From positions 1 through 37,365 of the forward strand of contig CAJOII010000039.1 of the NCBI GenBank assembly GCA_905234535.1: a stretch of DNA of 37,365 nt, in the 5' to 3' direction. Both the position numbers and the translations under genes were made by a program. Below, piece by piece: positions 8,903-18,654 of this stretch (position 1 is the stretch's first letter; every line of letters starts with the position of its first letter). Under the pieces are notes generated by a model that was not told where the DNA came from, ran no database searches, and saw only the letters and a program-made list of their open reading frames with translations. Source of the stretch: an uncultured Ruminococcus sp. Its GTDB lineage: Bacteria; Bacillota; Clostridia; Oscillospirales; Acutalibacteraceae.

Positions 8903-9625
8903 ATGACAGACAAGATCGAAGAACTGAGAAGCATCATAGAAGGCTCGAAGAGGATCGTCTTCTTCGGCGGCGCGGGGGTATCCACCGAGTCGGGGATCTC
9001 CGACTTTCGCTCACAGGACGGTCTGTATCATCAGAAGTACGACTATCCTCCCGAGGAGATCCTGAGCCACAGCTTCTTTGTACATAAGCCCGGGGAGTTC
9101 TACCGCTTTTACAGAGAGAAGATGCTCTGCCTTACGGCAAAGCCCAACAAAGCGCATCTGACACTCGCGAAATGGGAGAAGGACGGCAGGCTGCTCTCAG
9201 TCGTCACCCAGAATATCGACGGTCTGCATCAGGCGGCAGGCAGCAAGCGCGTCCATGAGCTTCACGGCTCGGTCTTGAGAAATTACTGCATGAAGTGCCA
9301 CCGCTTCTATGATGTGGACTTTATCGCTGAGAGTGAAGGCGTGCCTCAGTGTGAGTGCGGCGGCATCATCAAGCCCGATGTTGTGCTCTACGAAGAGCCG
9401 CTTCCTACAGATGTGGTAGAAGAAGCGGTCTATGATATCAGCCGTGCCGACACGCTGATCATCGCGGGCACCTCTCTGACGGTTTATCCCGCGGCGTCGT
9501 ATATCCGCTATTTCAGAGGGAATCATCTTGTCCTTATCAACCGTGACGAGACCCCGTATGACTCTCACGCGGATCTTGTGATCCACGACAAGGTCGGAGA
9601 GGTGCTCGCGTCACTGCATATTTGA
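8903..9625 (+). CDS. NAD-dependent protein deacylase, Sir2 family
   Basis: GGAGVSTESGISDFRSQDGLY, TQNIDGLHQAAGS, ELHGS, CxxC pairs, GTSLTVYPAASY. Confidence 0.95.
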   Translation: MTDKIEELRSIIEGSKRIVFFGGAGVSTESGISDFRSQDGLYHQKYDYPPEEILSHSFFVHKPGEFYRFYREKMLCLTAKPNKAHLTLAKWEKDGRLLSVVTQNIDGLHQAAGSKRVHELHGSVLRNYCMKCHRFYDVDFIAESEGVPQCECGGIIKPDVVLYEEPLPTDVVEEAVYDISRADTLIIAGTSLTVYPAASYIRYFRGNHLVLINRDETPYDSHADLVIHDKVGEVLASLHI

Positions 9626-9696
9626 CCGTATAATTCGAGCATATTCCGATATGCTAATCATAGAAAGAGAAAATCAGAGAATATCAAGGAGGAATC

Positions 9697-10239
9697 ATGA
9701 TGTCCAATCCGTACGAAGGAACACAGACAGAGAAGAACCTTAAGGCGGCTTTTGCCGGAGAATCCGAGGCGAGAAACAAGTATACTTTCTTCGCGTCCAA
9801 GGCGAAGAAGGAGGGATTTGAGCAGATCGCTGCGCTGTTCTTAAAGACCGCCGACAACGAGAAGGAACACGCGAAGATGTGGTTCAAGGAGCTACAGGGT
9901 ATCGGAGATACCAAAGCGAATTTAGGCGCCGCCGCAGACGGCGAGAACTACGAGTGGACGGATATGTACGAGGGCTTTGCGAAGACCGCCGAGGAAGAGG
10001 GCTTTCCGGAGCTCGCGGCAAAGTTCAGGATGGTCGGCGAGATCGAGAAGCACCACGAGGAGCGCTATCGCGCGCTGCTTCATAACATCGAGACCGCCAA
10101 AGTTTTTGAGAAGAGCGAGGTCAAGGTGTGGGAGTGCCGCAACTGCGGACACATCGTTGTCGGCACCAAGGCGCCCGAGGTCTGTCCCGTTTGCAGTCAT
10201 CCGCAGAGCTACTTTGAGATCCACGCGGAAAATTATTAA
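9697..10239 (+). CDS. Rubrerythrin
   Basis: [29 protein letters not shown], ExxH motifs, C-terminal rubredoxin-like [31 protein letters not shown]. Confidence 0.95.
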   Translation: MMSNPYEGTQTEKNLKAAFAGESEARNKYTFFASKAKKEGFEQIAALFLKTADNEKEHAKMWFKELQGIGDTKANLGAAADGENYEWTDMYEGFAKTAEEEGFPELAAKFRMVGEIEKHHEERYRALLHNIETAKVFEKSEVKVWECRNCGHIVVGTKAPEVCPVCSHPQSYFEIHAENY

Positions 10240-10251
10240 AATCAAAAAAAT

Positions 10252-10285
10252 AAGCTGAGCAGCTTTTTAGTTGCTCAGCTTTTCT
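10252..10285. terminator. Terminator between convergent genes
   Basis: AAGCTGAGCA GCTTTTTAGT TGCTCAGCTT TTCTTCTTT. Confidence 0.8.
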
Positions 10286-10288
10286 TCT

Positions 10289-11053
10289 TTATTCGGGCTC
10301 ATTCGATTCGGGTTTCTTTTTTGTTCTCCTGCCGATCAGGATCCCCGCTGTCAGAAGAGCGGCGACAGCAAATGCCGAGAGGGAGCCGATGAGGATCGGC
10401 CTAAGGATGCTCTCGTCTTTGCGGGAGAAGTCGACGACCTTCTCGGAGACGCTCCTTGAGGAGCTTAGATCAGAATCACCCGCTTTGCCGGAAGAAGACG
10501 AAGGGGATCTTGCAGACGACGCGCTCTTTGAGCCGGAAGACCGATACGAGGAACGGCGGGTCGATGACGCGGACGCGCCTGCGTTATTACCGAGCGTCAG
10601 GCTGAGAATATGCGCGTTTGAGAAGGAGAACGCCCGCTCATCCGAGCCGATACCCGACAGAGGGGTAACGGTCACTGCGGTCTCGCCGTTTTTGAGCGCT
10701 TTGAGCTTGATGGTGAACAGGGTACCCGACTTTGGCTGTGTGCGGGAGTAGATCAGAGAAACCTTGCCGTCCTTCTGAGAGAAGCGGACGAAGTCCTCGC
10801 TGTCATCGGCAGTCGCCGACCGAAACTCGATGAAATCCGGATCAAAGGAGATCTCTGTATCCAGCGCGCCCATAGATATATTCGCGCTGACCGAGATGTA
10901 GAAGTTCCTGCCTGCTTTCAGCGTCCCGCTCTGTGAGAGCGAGATGTCCGCTTCTTCAGAGAAGACATGGAGAGAGCCCGCCGAAAGCAGGATACAGAGG
11001 ATAACCACCGTCAGCAGTACGCTCTGAACCGCTCTTTTATACGGCGTTTTCAT
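10289..11053 (-). CDS. Membrane-anchored cohesin-like domain protein
   Basis: Signal peptide, cohesin-like SFDPDFIEFRSAT...SRTQPKSGTLFTIKLKALKNGETAVTVTP, Ser-rich linker, C-terminal TM LIGSLSAFAVAALLTAGILIG then RRTKKK. Confidence 0.65.
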   Translation of the reverse strand: MKTPYKRAVQSVLLTVVILCILLSAGSLHVFSEEADISLSQSGTLKAGRNFYISVSANISMGALDTEISFDPDFIEFRSATADDSEDFVRFSQKDGKVSLIYSRTQPKSGTLFTIKLKALKNGETAVTVTPLSGIGSDERAFSFSNAHILSLTLGNNAGASASSTRRSSYRSSGSKSASSARSPSSSSGKAGDSDLSSSRSVSEKVVDFSRKDESILRPILIGSLSAFAVAALLTAGILIGRRTKKKPESNEPE

Positions 11054-12708
11054 CAGACCTTTTTCTTCTTGCCGTAGGTTTTGCGGTTTTTCCTGACGGG
11101 GATGAAGTTTACCTTGCTGTCCATCAGATCCAGCGCGCCCCACGCGGCGAAGGGGATTAACAGGATGATATAGGTCAGGATATACTGGCTCTTTCCCTCA
11201 AACAGAAGATGGTACAAGAACGCGCCGTAGAGTATGAGCGGCAATAGGATCTTGCAGATGTCCGTCTTCTTTCGGATCATCAGTGCGATAATCCCGTACG
11301 CGAAGAGGAAGAACAGCATCTGCATATAGAGATCAAAGTATCCGCCTAAGAATTTGCCCAAGTCGCTGTCATAGATATCGCTGACGATGCCGGTTGGAGT
11401 ATCGGTGTTGTAGTGGCGCTTGACCTTGCTGACCCAGACGCTCTCATAGGTCGTCTCATTCCACTGGCTTAAGATCTTCTTCGAGAAAAAGTCGTATCCC
11501 TTTGAGGTGTCGGCGGAAAGGGCATCGAGACGGTTCTGTATATCCATCTTTGCGGCGGCATTCGCGGCATTCGTGTCAAAGCCGTTGTTCATGAAGGTCC
11601 TCATACCGATGTCCGTATACCATCCGGGCGCCATGTAGCTTTCCTGCAGGCCGACATCGAGGTATAAGGTCTGAGAGACGCCGGAACCGTACTGCTCACC
11701 GCTTCTGTTCTCATAGGAGAGGATGACGAGCTTGCTTGCGCCCACGACACAGACGGAGGCGATGAGGATGAACGCGATGCTTTGCCACTTCTTCTCTTTG
11801 ATCGCGTGGATCAACAGCACGATGCCGAAGGCGACCAAGTAGATCATATTGTTATATTTTGCGAGCGTTGCGAAAACGAGCAGGATCCCCGACGGGATCA
11901 GCATCAGCCATCGATCGGACTTCATATATCTGATCAAGAAGTAGCTCGCCCAGATCGCGAGACTCATGCCCATGATGTTGCCGTAGGGAAAGGGGGTGAA
12001 GAGAATGGGCTGGAGGCATCCGATCATCATTACGATCGCGATGAATTCGATCGCTTTGCGCTCAAAGAGGAGCTTCGTGATCTTCGCGATACCGAGATAC
12101 GCAAGGGAGAGACAGATCACATTGATCACTTCGAGCGGGATAGCGGTGGATACGCCGAAGACGCGGTAGATCATCTCACAGATGAAGACAAACCCGAGCT
12201 GGAACGGATAGAACAAAAAGTATGAGTTGTTCCCATAGTAGTCATGGTTATAGAAGAGCGCGTTTGAGGTGAGCCCCGTGTAGTTATCCTGCGCGGCGCC
12301 CGTCGCGGCCTCGAAGACATTCGCACTGTCGGCGGCGGGGACACACTGGACATTGAGCACCCAGATCAGTCCGAGGATCAGTACATACAGGACCAGCGCG
12401 ATCTCCATTACTCGCATATTCACGCGGGCAAAAAAGTCGTAGTATCTTCTGCATAGGAAGATGACGGCGAAGATGATCGCCATCAGCATCAGATTCAACA
12501 GAACATTGTCCCCCTGATAGAGGATATGTTCGTTGATATACGCATTAGGATCGATCTCGCTTGTCTGAAAAATGCTCATCAAAGCGACAAATCCGAACGC
12601 GAGAAACACCAGTACCGAGATGATGCTGACGATGATCCGTTCGACAACATCCTGCCACCTGCGCGCCGCGATCGTCGCGGGGGCGTTATTTTTGATTAAT
12701 TTTCCCAT
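11053..12708 (-). CDS. Polytopic membrane protein, GT-C/GT39-like glycosyltransferase
   Basis: Multiple TM segments; long luminal-type loop; NSYFLFYPFQLGFVFICEMIYRVFGVSTAIPLEVINV. Stop overlaps the start of the cohesin-like gene (TGATG). Confidence 0.55.
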   Translation of the reverse strand: MGKLIKNNAPATIAARRWQDVVERIIVSIISVLVFLAFGFVALMSIFQTSEIDPNAYINEHILYQGDNVLLNLMLMAIIFAVIFLCRRYYDFFARVNMRVMEIALVLYVLILGLIWVLNVQCVPAADSANVFEAATGAAQDNYTGLTSNALFYNHDYYGNNSYFLFYPFQLGFVFICEMIYRVFGVSTAIPLEVINVICLSLAYLGIAKITKLLFERKAIEFIAIVMMIGCLQPILFTPFPYGNIMGMSLAIWASYFLIRYMKSDRWLMLIPSGILLVFATLAKYNNMIYLVAFGIVLLIHAIKEKKWQSIAFILIASVCVVGASKLVILSYENRSGEQYGSGVSQTLYLDVGLQESYMAPGWYTDIGMRTFMNNGFDTNAANAAAKMDIQNRLDALSADTSKGYDFFSKKILSQWNETTYESVWVSKVKRHYNTDTPTGIVSDIYDSDLGKFLGGYFDLYMQMLFFLFAYGIIALMIRKKTDICKILLPLILYGAFLYHLLFEGKSQYILTYIILLIPFAAWGALDLMDSKVNFIPVRKNRKTYGKKKKV

Positions 12709-12732
12709 TTTGATTGCTCCGTTATTTCGATT

Positions 12733-13062
12733 CTAAATTTTTGAATTTGCTTTGAGAAACGCTTTTCCCTGATCGATGAAGATCGACTTCTGCTCCTGCG
12801 TCATAGAGCGAAAGACTCTTAAAAGCTCGTCCTCCAACGCTCCGCCGCGCTCTTTCTCGGGCGCGTCAAGCAGGTAGTCGGTCGACACATCAAAGTACCC
12901 CGCCAGCTGCTTCAAGGTATCAAAGTCGGGCTGACTGATGCCCTGTACATAGCCGCCCATCGTAGACGGCGCGATGTTGAGGTCTTTGGCGACCTGTTTT
13001 TGTGTCAGATTCCGTTCTTCGATCAGCAGTCGAAGTTTCTCGCAGAAAAGCATATTTCTCAC
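12733..13062 (-). CDS. XRE-family HTH transcriptional regulator
   Basis: KLRLLIEERNLTQKQVAKDLNIAPSTMGGYVQGISQPDFDTLKQLAGYFDVSTDYLLD. Confidence 0.92.
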   Translation of the reverse strand: MRNMLFCEKLRLLIEERNLTQKQVAKDLNIAPSTMGGYVQGISQPDFDTLKQLAGYFDVSTDYLLDAPEKERGGALEDELLRVFRSMTQEQKSIFIDQGKAFLKANSKI

Positions 13063-13179
13063 CTCGAAACTATTGTAATAGAAGTGACGGGAAAATTGTG
13101 TTAAAATACTAAAAACTCGTTGTCAAAACGAATAAATGGTTTGCTGCTGTCAAACAGCTTCTTTGGGATAAAAAAGAAA

Positions 13180-13210
13180 CCGACGCCGAAAATATCGGTG
13201 TCGGTGAATA
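13180..13210 (-). terminator. Terminator downstream of the tetR gene
   Basis: Minus strand CCGACACCGA TATTT TCGGCGTCGG TTTCTTTTTT. Confidence 0.75.
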
Positions 13211-13231
13211 TGTCATATTAGGTTAATTGTT

Positions 13232-13789
13232 CTATTCGGAGAGATCCTCCAACAAAAAACCGAAGAGATTCTTCCTCAGCTCGATGAGCTTCTTGAAGTT
13301 TTCGGCGTAGCCGGGCTTGAGCCCGTTGTCGCACCAGTCGATGATAAAGCCGAAGCACATACACTTGTAGTAGTTGATCAATAGCTCCCGCTCTTCATCC
13401 GTCACCTTGCCCTCGGGGACGGCGGAGGTTACCATCGTCTTCGACACATGGCGGCACAGACGCATCAGGCTGCGCTCATAGATGAAGCGCCTGTCGGAGT
13501 TGTAGACATGCATCGCGGCGGTCTTGATCTGAAGAACGAACTCTACCGCGACCTCTACGCCCTGTTCCAAGGACGCGATCGAGGGGTACTTCTCGATCAG
13601 CTCGTCGACCATCTCGGTCATCATCTCCTCTAAAAGCGCGGTAATATCTTCGTAGTGATAGTAGAAGGTGTTTCTCGATACCCCGCAGAGAGTGGTGATA
13701 TCTCTGACGGTGATCTGATCGATCGATTTTTTCGAAAGCAAGGTAAAGAAGGATTCTTTGATTGCTTTTGTCGTGAGATTGGACATCAT
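13232..13789 (-). CDS. TetR/AcrR-family regulator, divergent from the MMPL transporter
   Basis: LTTKAIKESFFTLLSKKSIDQITVRDITTLCGVSRNTFYYHYEDITALLEEM. Confidence 0.9.
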   Translation of the reverse strand: MMSNLTTKAIKESFFTLLSKKSIDQITVRDITTLCGVSRNTFYYHYEDITALLEEMMTEMVDELIEKYPSIASLEQGVEVAVEFVLQIKTAAMHVYNSDRRFIYERSLMRLCRHVSKTMVTSAVPEGKVTDEERELLINYYKCMCFGFIIDWCDNGLKPGYAENFKKLIELRKNLFGFLLEDLSE

Positions 13790-14067
13790 ATTCCTCCCGC
13801 AAAAGAACTGCCTCTATTATATGCCAAAAGCGTTCTTTCGTCAATGGACAAAATTATTTCAAAAAACCCCTTTTCTTTTTTTAAAAAGTGCGTTATAATA
13901 GCAGCAGTGCTCAGTTAGCATATGCTTACTCGCTTCTGTTGTATTTGGGCAAAAGCGGTTATCTGCGCAAAAACAGCACACTCGCCAAGGTTTGTGTATG
14001 TTCAAAACCGCTAAAAACGACTATAGTATATTAGCAATATTAACCAAATGCTTTAGAAGGTGAAAGA

Positions 14068-16143
14068 ATGAAGCTTGCTCGAACGATTGTCAGGTTCAGA
14101 GTCCCGATCGTGATCATCGCGCTTATTTTGCTGATCCCGTCGTTCATCGGGATGCTCTCTACCCGCATCAACTACGATATGCTGACCTACCTGCCCGAGA
14201 CGATGGATACGGTCAAGGGTCAGAATCTGATGATGGAAGAATTCTCCAAGGGAGCGTTCTCGTTCATCGTTGTGGAAGGCATGGAGGATAAGGATGTCTC
14301 CGCTCTCGTCGACGATATCAAAGAGGTCGACCATGTCGATACCGCTCTGTGGTACTCGAGCTTCGCGGATATCAGCATCCCGAAGGAGCTCCTGCCCGAC
14401 AAGATCTACGATGCGTTTAACAACGGCGACTGTACCCTGATCGCGGTGTTCTTTGATACCTCGACCTCGTCCGATGAGACGATGGACGCGATCAGAGAGC
14501 TGAGAGCGGTCACCGGCAAACAGTGCTTTGTTTCGGGTCTTTCTGCGCTTGTGACGGATCTGAAGGATCTGTGCGAAAGGGAGGAGCCCGTCTATGTCGC
14601 GATCGCGGTTGCGCTGGCGCTTGCCGCGATGATGCTGTTCCTCGACAACTGGCTGACCCCGGTGGTGTTTCTTCTCTCGATCGGGATGATGATCGTCCTG
14701 AACTTAGGCACGAACTTCTTCCTCGGCGAGATCTCCTATATCACCAAGGCACTCTCAGCGGTCTTGCAGCTCGCGGTCACGATGGACTACTCGATCTTTC
14801 TGTGGCACAGCTACAACGAGCAGAAGCGCCTCTATGAAGACAAGAAAGAAGCCATGGCGGTGGCGGTGCACAACACCTTCACCTCTGTCTTAGGCAGTTC
14901 GGTCACCACGATCGCGGGCTTCATCGCCCTGTGTTTTATGACCTTTACTCTGGGCAGAGACCTCGGTATCGTGATGGCGAAGGGCGTTCTGTTCGGCGTC
15001 TTGGGATGTGTGACGGTGTTGCCCGCGCTGATCCTGATCCTTGACCCCATCCTTGTCAAGACCGCGCACCGCTCACTGATCCCGGATATGAAGAAGTTCT
15101 CGTCGGGACTGATCAGGATATTCCCCGTTTTTCTGATTATTTTTATATTATTGATCCCGCCCGCGTTCTACGGCTATTCCAAAACAAACAGCGAGGTCTA
15201 CTACGATATGGCGCAGTGCCTGCCTGAGGATATGGAGTTCGTCATCGCAAACACGAAGCTCAGCGACGAGTTCGATATCGCCTCCACCCATATGGTGATG
15301 ATCGATTCCTCCACCGATCAGAAGGATGTCCGCGAGATGTGCCGCGAGATGGAAGCGGTCGACGGCGTGCGCTATGTGCTCTCGATGGAGTCTCTGATCG
15401 GATCGTCGATTCCCGAAGAGGTCATCCCCGAGAAGCTCAAGAGCGTGCTCGAGTCGGACAACTGGGAGCTGCTTCTCATCAACTCCGAGTATCACGCCGC
15501 GTCAGACAAGGTGAACGCCCAGATCGACTCTCTCAACGCGATCCTGAAGAAATACGACGAGGGCGGTATGCTCATCGGCGAGGCGCCGTGTATGAAGGAT
15601 ATGATCGAGACCACGGGTCACGACTTCGAGGTCGTCAACCTCGTCTCGATCCTCGCGATCTTCGTGATCATCGCGCTGGTCGAGAAGAGCATCTCGCTGC
15701 CGTTTATCCTGATCGCGGTGATCGAGCTCGCGATCTTTATCAACTTAGGACTGCCGCATTATTTAGGCCAGTCGCTGCCGTTCATCGCGCCCATCTGCAT
15801 CTCCACCATCCAGCTCGGCGCGACCGTCGACTACGCGATACTGATGACGACCAGATACAAGACCGAGCGCCTCTCGGGTAAGGATAAGAGGTCTTCGGTT
15901 ACGGCTGCTCTGTCGAGTTCGATCCCCTCGATCATCGTCAGCGGCATGGGGCTGTTCGCCGCCACCTTCGGTGTTGCGGTCTACTCCGATATCGACATCA
16001 TCAGCTCGATGTGTATGCTGATGGCAAGGGGCGCCGTCATCTCGATGCTGTGTGTTATCTTCATCCTGCCCGCGCTCTTGATGCTGTGCGACAGGCTCGT
16101 CTGCGTGACAACATTGAAAATGAAATCCTGTATTAAATCATAG
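14068..16143 (+). CDS. MMPL-family RND-type transporter
   Basis: Two 5-6 TM blocks flanking soluble domains; TMDYSIFLWHSYNEQ, GSSVTTIAGFIALCFM, GATVDYAILMTTRYK. Confidence 0.92.
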   Translation: MKLARTIVRFRVPIVIIALILLIPSFIGMLSTRINYDMLTYLPETMDTVKGQNLMMEEFSKGAFSFIVVEGMEDKDVSALVDDIKEVDHVDTALWYSSFADISIPKELLPDKIYDAFNNGDCTLIAVFFDTSTSSDETMDAIRELRAVTGKQCFVSGLSALVTDLKDLCEREEPVYVAIAVALALAAMMLFLDNWLTPVVFLLSIGMMIVLNLGTNFFLGEISYITKALSAVLQLAVTMDYSIFLWHSYNEQKRLYEDKKEAMAVAVHNTFTSVLGSSVTTIAGFIALCFMTFTLGRDLGIVMAKGVLFGVLGCVTVLPALILILDPILVKTAHRSLIPDMKKFSSGLIRIFPVFLIIFILLIPPAFYGYSKTNSEVYYDMAQCLPEDMEFVIANTKLSDEFDIASTHMVMIDSSTDQKDVREMCREMEAVDGVRYVLSMESLIGSSIPEEVIPEKLKSVLESDNWELLLINSEYHAASDKVNAQIDSLNAILKKYDEGGMLIGEAPCMKDMIETTGHDFEVVNLVSILAIFVIIALVEKSISLPFILIAVIELAIFINLGLPHYLGQSLPFIAPICISTIQLGATVDYAILMTTRYKTERLSGKDKRSSVTAALSSSIPSIIVSGMGLFAATFGVAVYSDIDIISSMCMLMARGAVISMLCVIFILPALLMLCDRLVCVTTLKMKSCIKS

Positions 16144-16155
16144 GAGGTTTTTGAT

Positions 16156-18291
16156 ATGAAACAACTCATCAAAGTATTATCGGTCACACTGTGTGTGATG
16201 ATCGTTCTGCTCTCGGCGGTGACCACCGCTTTCGCCTTTACTCTGAGCTCGGCGCCCGCAAGCGGCGAAAAGGGCGTGAAGGCTACCCCCGACGAAGCAA
16301 AGAAGGTGTTTAAGGACGAGAGCGTCTATGTGATGGCGTCCGCGGACGGCACGGTGGAGAAGATCATCGTCTCCGACTGGATTCAGAATAAGGATCACAG
16401 GGACACGATCACCGATTTCTCGAACCTGAAGAATATCAAGAACTTAAAGGGCGACGAAAGCTATACCCTCAACGAGGAGAATATGCAGGTCTGGAATACG
16501 GGCGGTAAGGATCTTTATGTCGAAGGCGAAGGGGAAGAGCCGCTGCCCGTCGACCTCTCGGTCTCCTACAAGCTCGACGGTAAGAGCATCTCTCCCGATG
16601 ATCTCAAGGGCAAGTCCGGCAGGGTGACCATCCGCTTTGACTATGAGAACAAAGAGTACAGAACCGTCGAGATCGACGGCAAGAAGGAGAAGATCTATGT
16701 TCCCTTCGTGATGCTCACGGGGCTTCTCTTAGACGGCGACAAGTTCTCCGATGTCGAGGTCACGAACGGAAAGGTGATCTCTGACGGAGACCGCACCATC
16801 GTCGCGGGTCTCGCGTTCCCGGGTCTCTCCGACAACTTAAAGCTTAATTTTTCCGAGCTGGAGATCCCGGACTATGTGGAGATCACCGCGGAGACAGAGG
16901 ACTTTGAGCTTGGTTCTACGATCACGATCGCGGTGAACGATGTCTTTAACGATATCGATACAAGCGATCTTGATCAGATCGATGATATGAAGGACTCGAT
17001 GGCCGAGCTTGATACGGCGATGGGCGCCCTGATCGACGGATCAAGTGCGCTGTACGACGGACTGTCCACACTGCTCGAGAAGTCGGGCGACCTCGCTGAC
17101 GGGATCGATCAGCTCTACTCGGGCGCTCAGGCGCTCACAGACGGCGCCGCACAGCTGAACGCGGGAGCGGTTCAGATCGATACCGGCGCGCTCGATCTCT
17201 CCTTAGGACTCTCACAGCTTTCCGACAATAACGCCGCGCTCAGGGGCGGCTCACAGCAGGTCTTCTCATCCATCCTCGCTGCCGCGCAGAAGACGCTCTC
17301 GGAGCAGGGCCTCGAGGTCAAAACGCTGACCGGAGAGAATTATCAGCAAGTATTGGGCGGTCTGATCGAGCAGCTCTCCGACGAGAATGTCAGAGCTCAG
17401 GCAGAAGCTGCCGCGAAGGATCAGGTATCTGCCGCCGTCGAAGCCGAGCGGGATACGGTCACCGCAGCCGTCACCGCCGCGGTCAGAGAATCGGTCGAAG
17501 CGAAGGTCAGACAGGCGGTCGAGGCACAGATCCGTGCCGCGGTGATCGCATCGCTGGGCTACACGGTCGAAGAATACGAAGCCGCCGTCAGCGCGGGGCT
17601 TGTTGATGATCAGACCGTCACTCAGGTCGAAGCCGCCGTCACCGCTCAGCTTCAGAGCGAAGAGATCGAGGCGGGCGTTCAGGCGAAGACCGACGAGAAT
17701 ATGAACTCAGACGAGGTCAAAGCGCTGATTGCGTCGACTGTCGATGAGAAGATAGAAGCGCTCATTGAAGAACAGCTTCTGTCCGACACAGTCCAAAACG
17801 CGATCAAAGACGCGCTCTCCAAAGCAAAATCCGGCAGAGAGCAGATCAAAAACCTGATTACTCAGCTCGATGCGTACAGCGCGTTCGATACGGGCATCGG
17901 CACCTATACCGGCGGTGTGTCTTCAGCGGCTCAGGGCGCAGCCGCACTGTCCAAAGGCACCGCTCAGCTTTCAAAGGGCTCTGAAGATCTCAAGACGGGA
18001 TCCAAGGCGCTCAGTGACGGAATCCTGACCCTTAAGAATGGCGTGCCCGCGCTGGTCGAAGGCGTCTCGAAGCTCACGGACGGTTCGATGCAGCTCTCAG
18101 ACGGTCTCAAGACCTTCAACGAAGAGGGTATCTCAAAGATTACCTCCTTCTTCTCCGACGATCTCTCTACGCTCTCCGCGCGCCTCAGAGCGACGGTGGA
18201 TGTCTCAAAGAGCTACAAGACTTATTCCGGTCTCTCCGATGAGATGGACGGCGAAGTGAAGTTCATCTACAAGACGGCGTCTATTGAATAA
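16156..18291 (+). CDS. Secreted heptad-repeat protein (YhgE/X-X-X-Leu-X-X-Gly type), MMPL partner
   Basis: Signal peptide; repeats such as LSTLLEKSGDLADGIDQLYSGAQALTDGAAQLNAGAVQIDTGA and LKTGSKALSDGILTLKNGVPALVEGVSKLTDGSMQLSDGL; 12-nt gap from the MMPL gene. Confidence 0.8.
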   Translation: MKQLIKVLSVTLCVMIVLLSAVTTAFAFTLSSAPASGEKGVKATPDEAKKVFKDESVYVMASADGTVEKIIVSDWIQNKDHRDTITDFSNLKNIKNLKGDESYTLNEENMQVWNTGGKDLYVEGEGEEPLPVDLSVSYKLDGKSISPDDLKGKSGRVTIRFDYENKEYRTVEIDGKKEKIYVPFVMLTGLLLDGDKFSDVEVTNGKVISDGDRTIVAGLAFPGLSDNLKLNFSELEIPDYVEITAETEDFELGSTITIAVNDVFNDIDTSDLDQIDDMKDSMAELDTAMGALIDGSSALYDGLSTLLEKSGDLADGIDQLYSGAQALTDGAAQLNAGAVQIDTGALDLSLGLSQLSDNNAALRGGSQQVFSSILAAAQKTLSEQGLEVKTLTGENYQQVLGGLIEQLSDENVRAQAEAAAKDQVSAAVEAERDTVTAAVTAAVRESVEAKVRQAVEAQIRAAVIASLGYTVEEYEAAVSAGLVDDQTVTQVEAAVTAQLQSEEIEAGVQAKTDENMNSDEVKALIASTVDEKIEALIEEQLLSDTVQNAIKDALSKAKSGREQIKNLITQLDAYSAFDTGIGTYTGGVSSAAQGAAALSKGTAQLSKGSEDLKTGSKALSDGILTLKNGVPALVEGVSKLTDGSMQLSDGLKTFNEEGISKITSFFSDDLSTLSARLRATVDVSKSYKTYSGLSDEMDGEVKFIYKTASIE

Positions 18292-18417
18292 CAGATTGAT
18301 CCCGATCGCGCGGTGCGGTCGGGATTTCCTTTTCGTCTGATCTTTATATGGACACGGGAGCTTTTCTCTGTTATAATAAAAAAAGAAACTTTTACGGATC
18401 GAAAAGAGGTTTTTGCT

Positions 18418-18654
18418 ATGTCTTTTTTCCACAGAGATACCGGATCCTTCAGAGGGCGGTTTGAGACATCCTCCTATGACCCCGAGCGGCAGACCGCGGT
18501 GATCAGGAGCTCCGTCTGCACCGGCGAGAAGGTCGCGGGCTTCAAAGACAAAAAAGACGGACACTTCACCGAGGTGATGCTTATTCGCTCCAAGAAGGAT
18601 GAAGAAGAGTTCAAGCGAACTTATCATATCGACACATTGAAGGTAGAATACTGA
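18418..18654 (+). CDS. Small conserved protein of unknown function
   Basis: MSFFHRDTGSFRGRFETSSYDPERQTAVIRSSVCTGEKVAGFKDKKDGHFTEVMLIRSKKDEEEF; upstream TTATAAT and GAAAAGAGG. Confidence 0.65.
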   Translation: MSFFHRDTGSFRGRFETSSYDPERQTAVIRSSVCTGEKVAGFKDKKDGHFTEVMLIRSKKDEEEFKRTYHIDTLKVEY

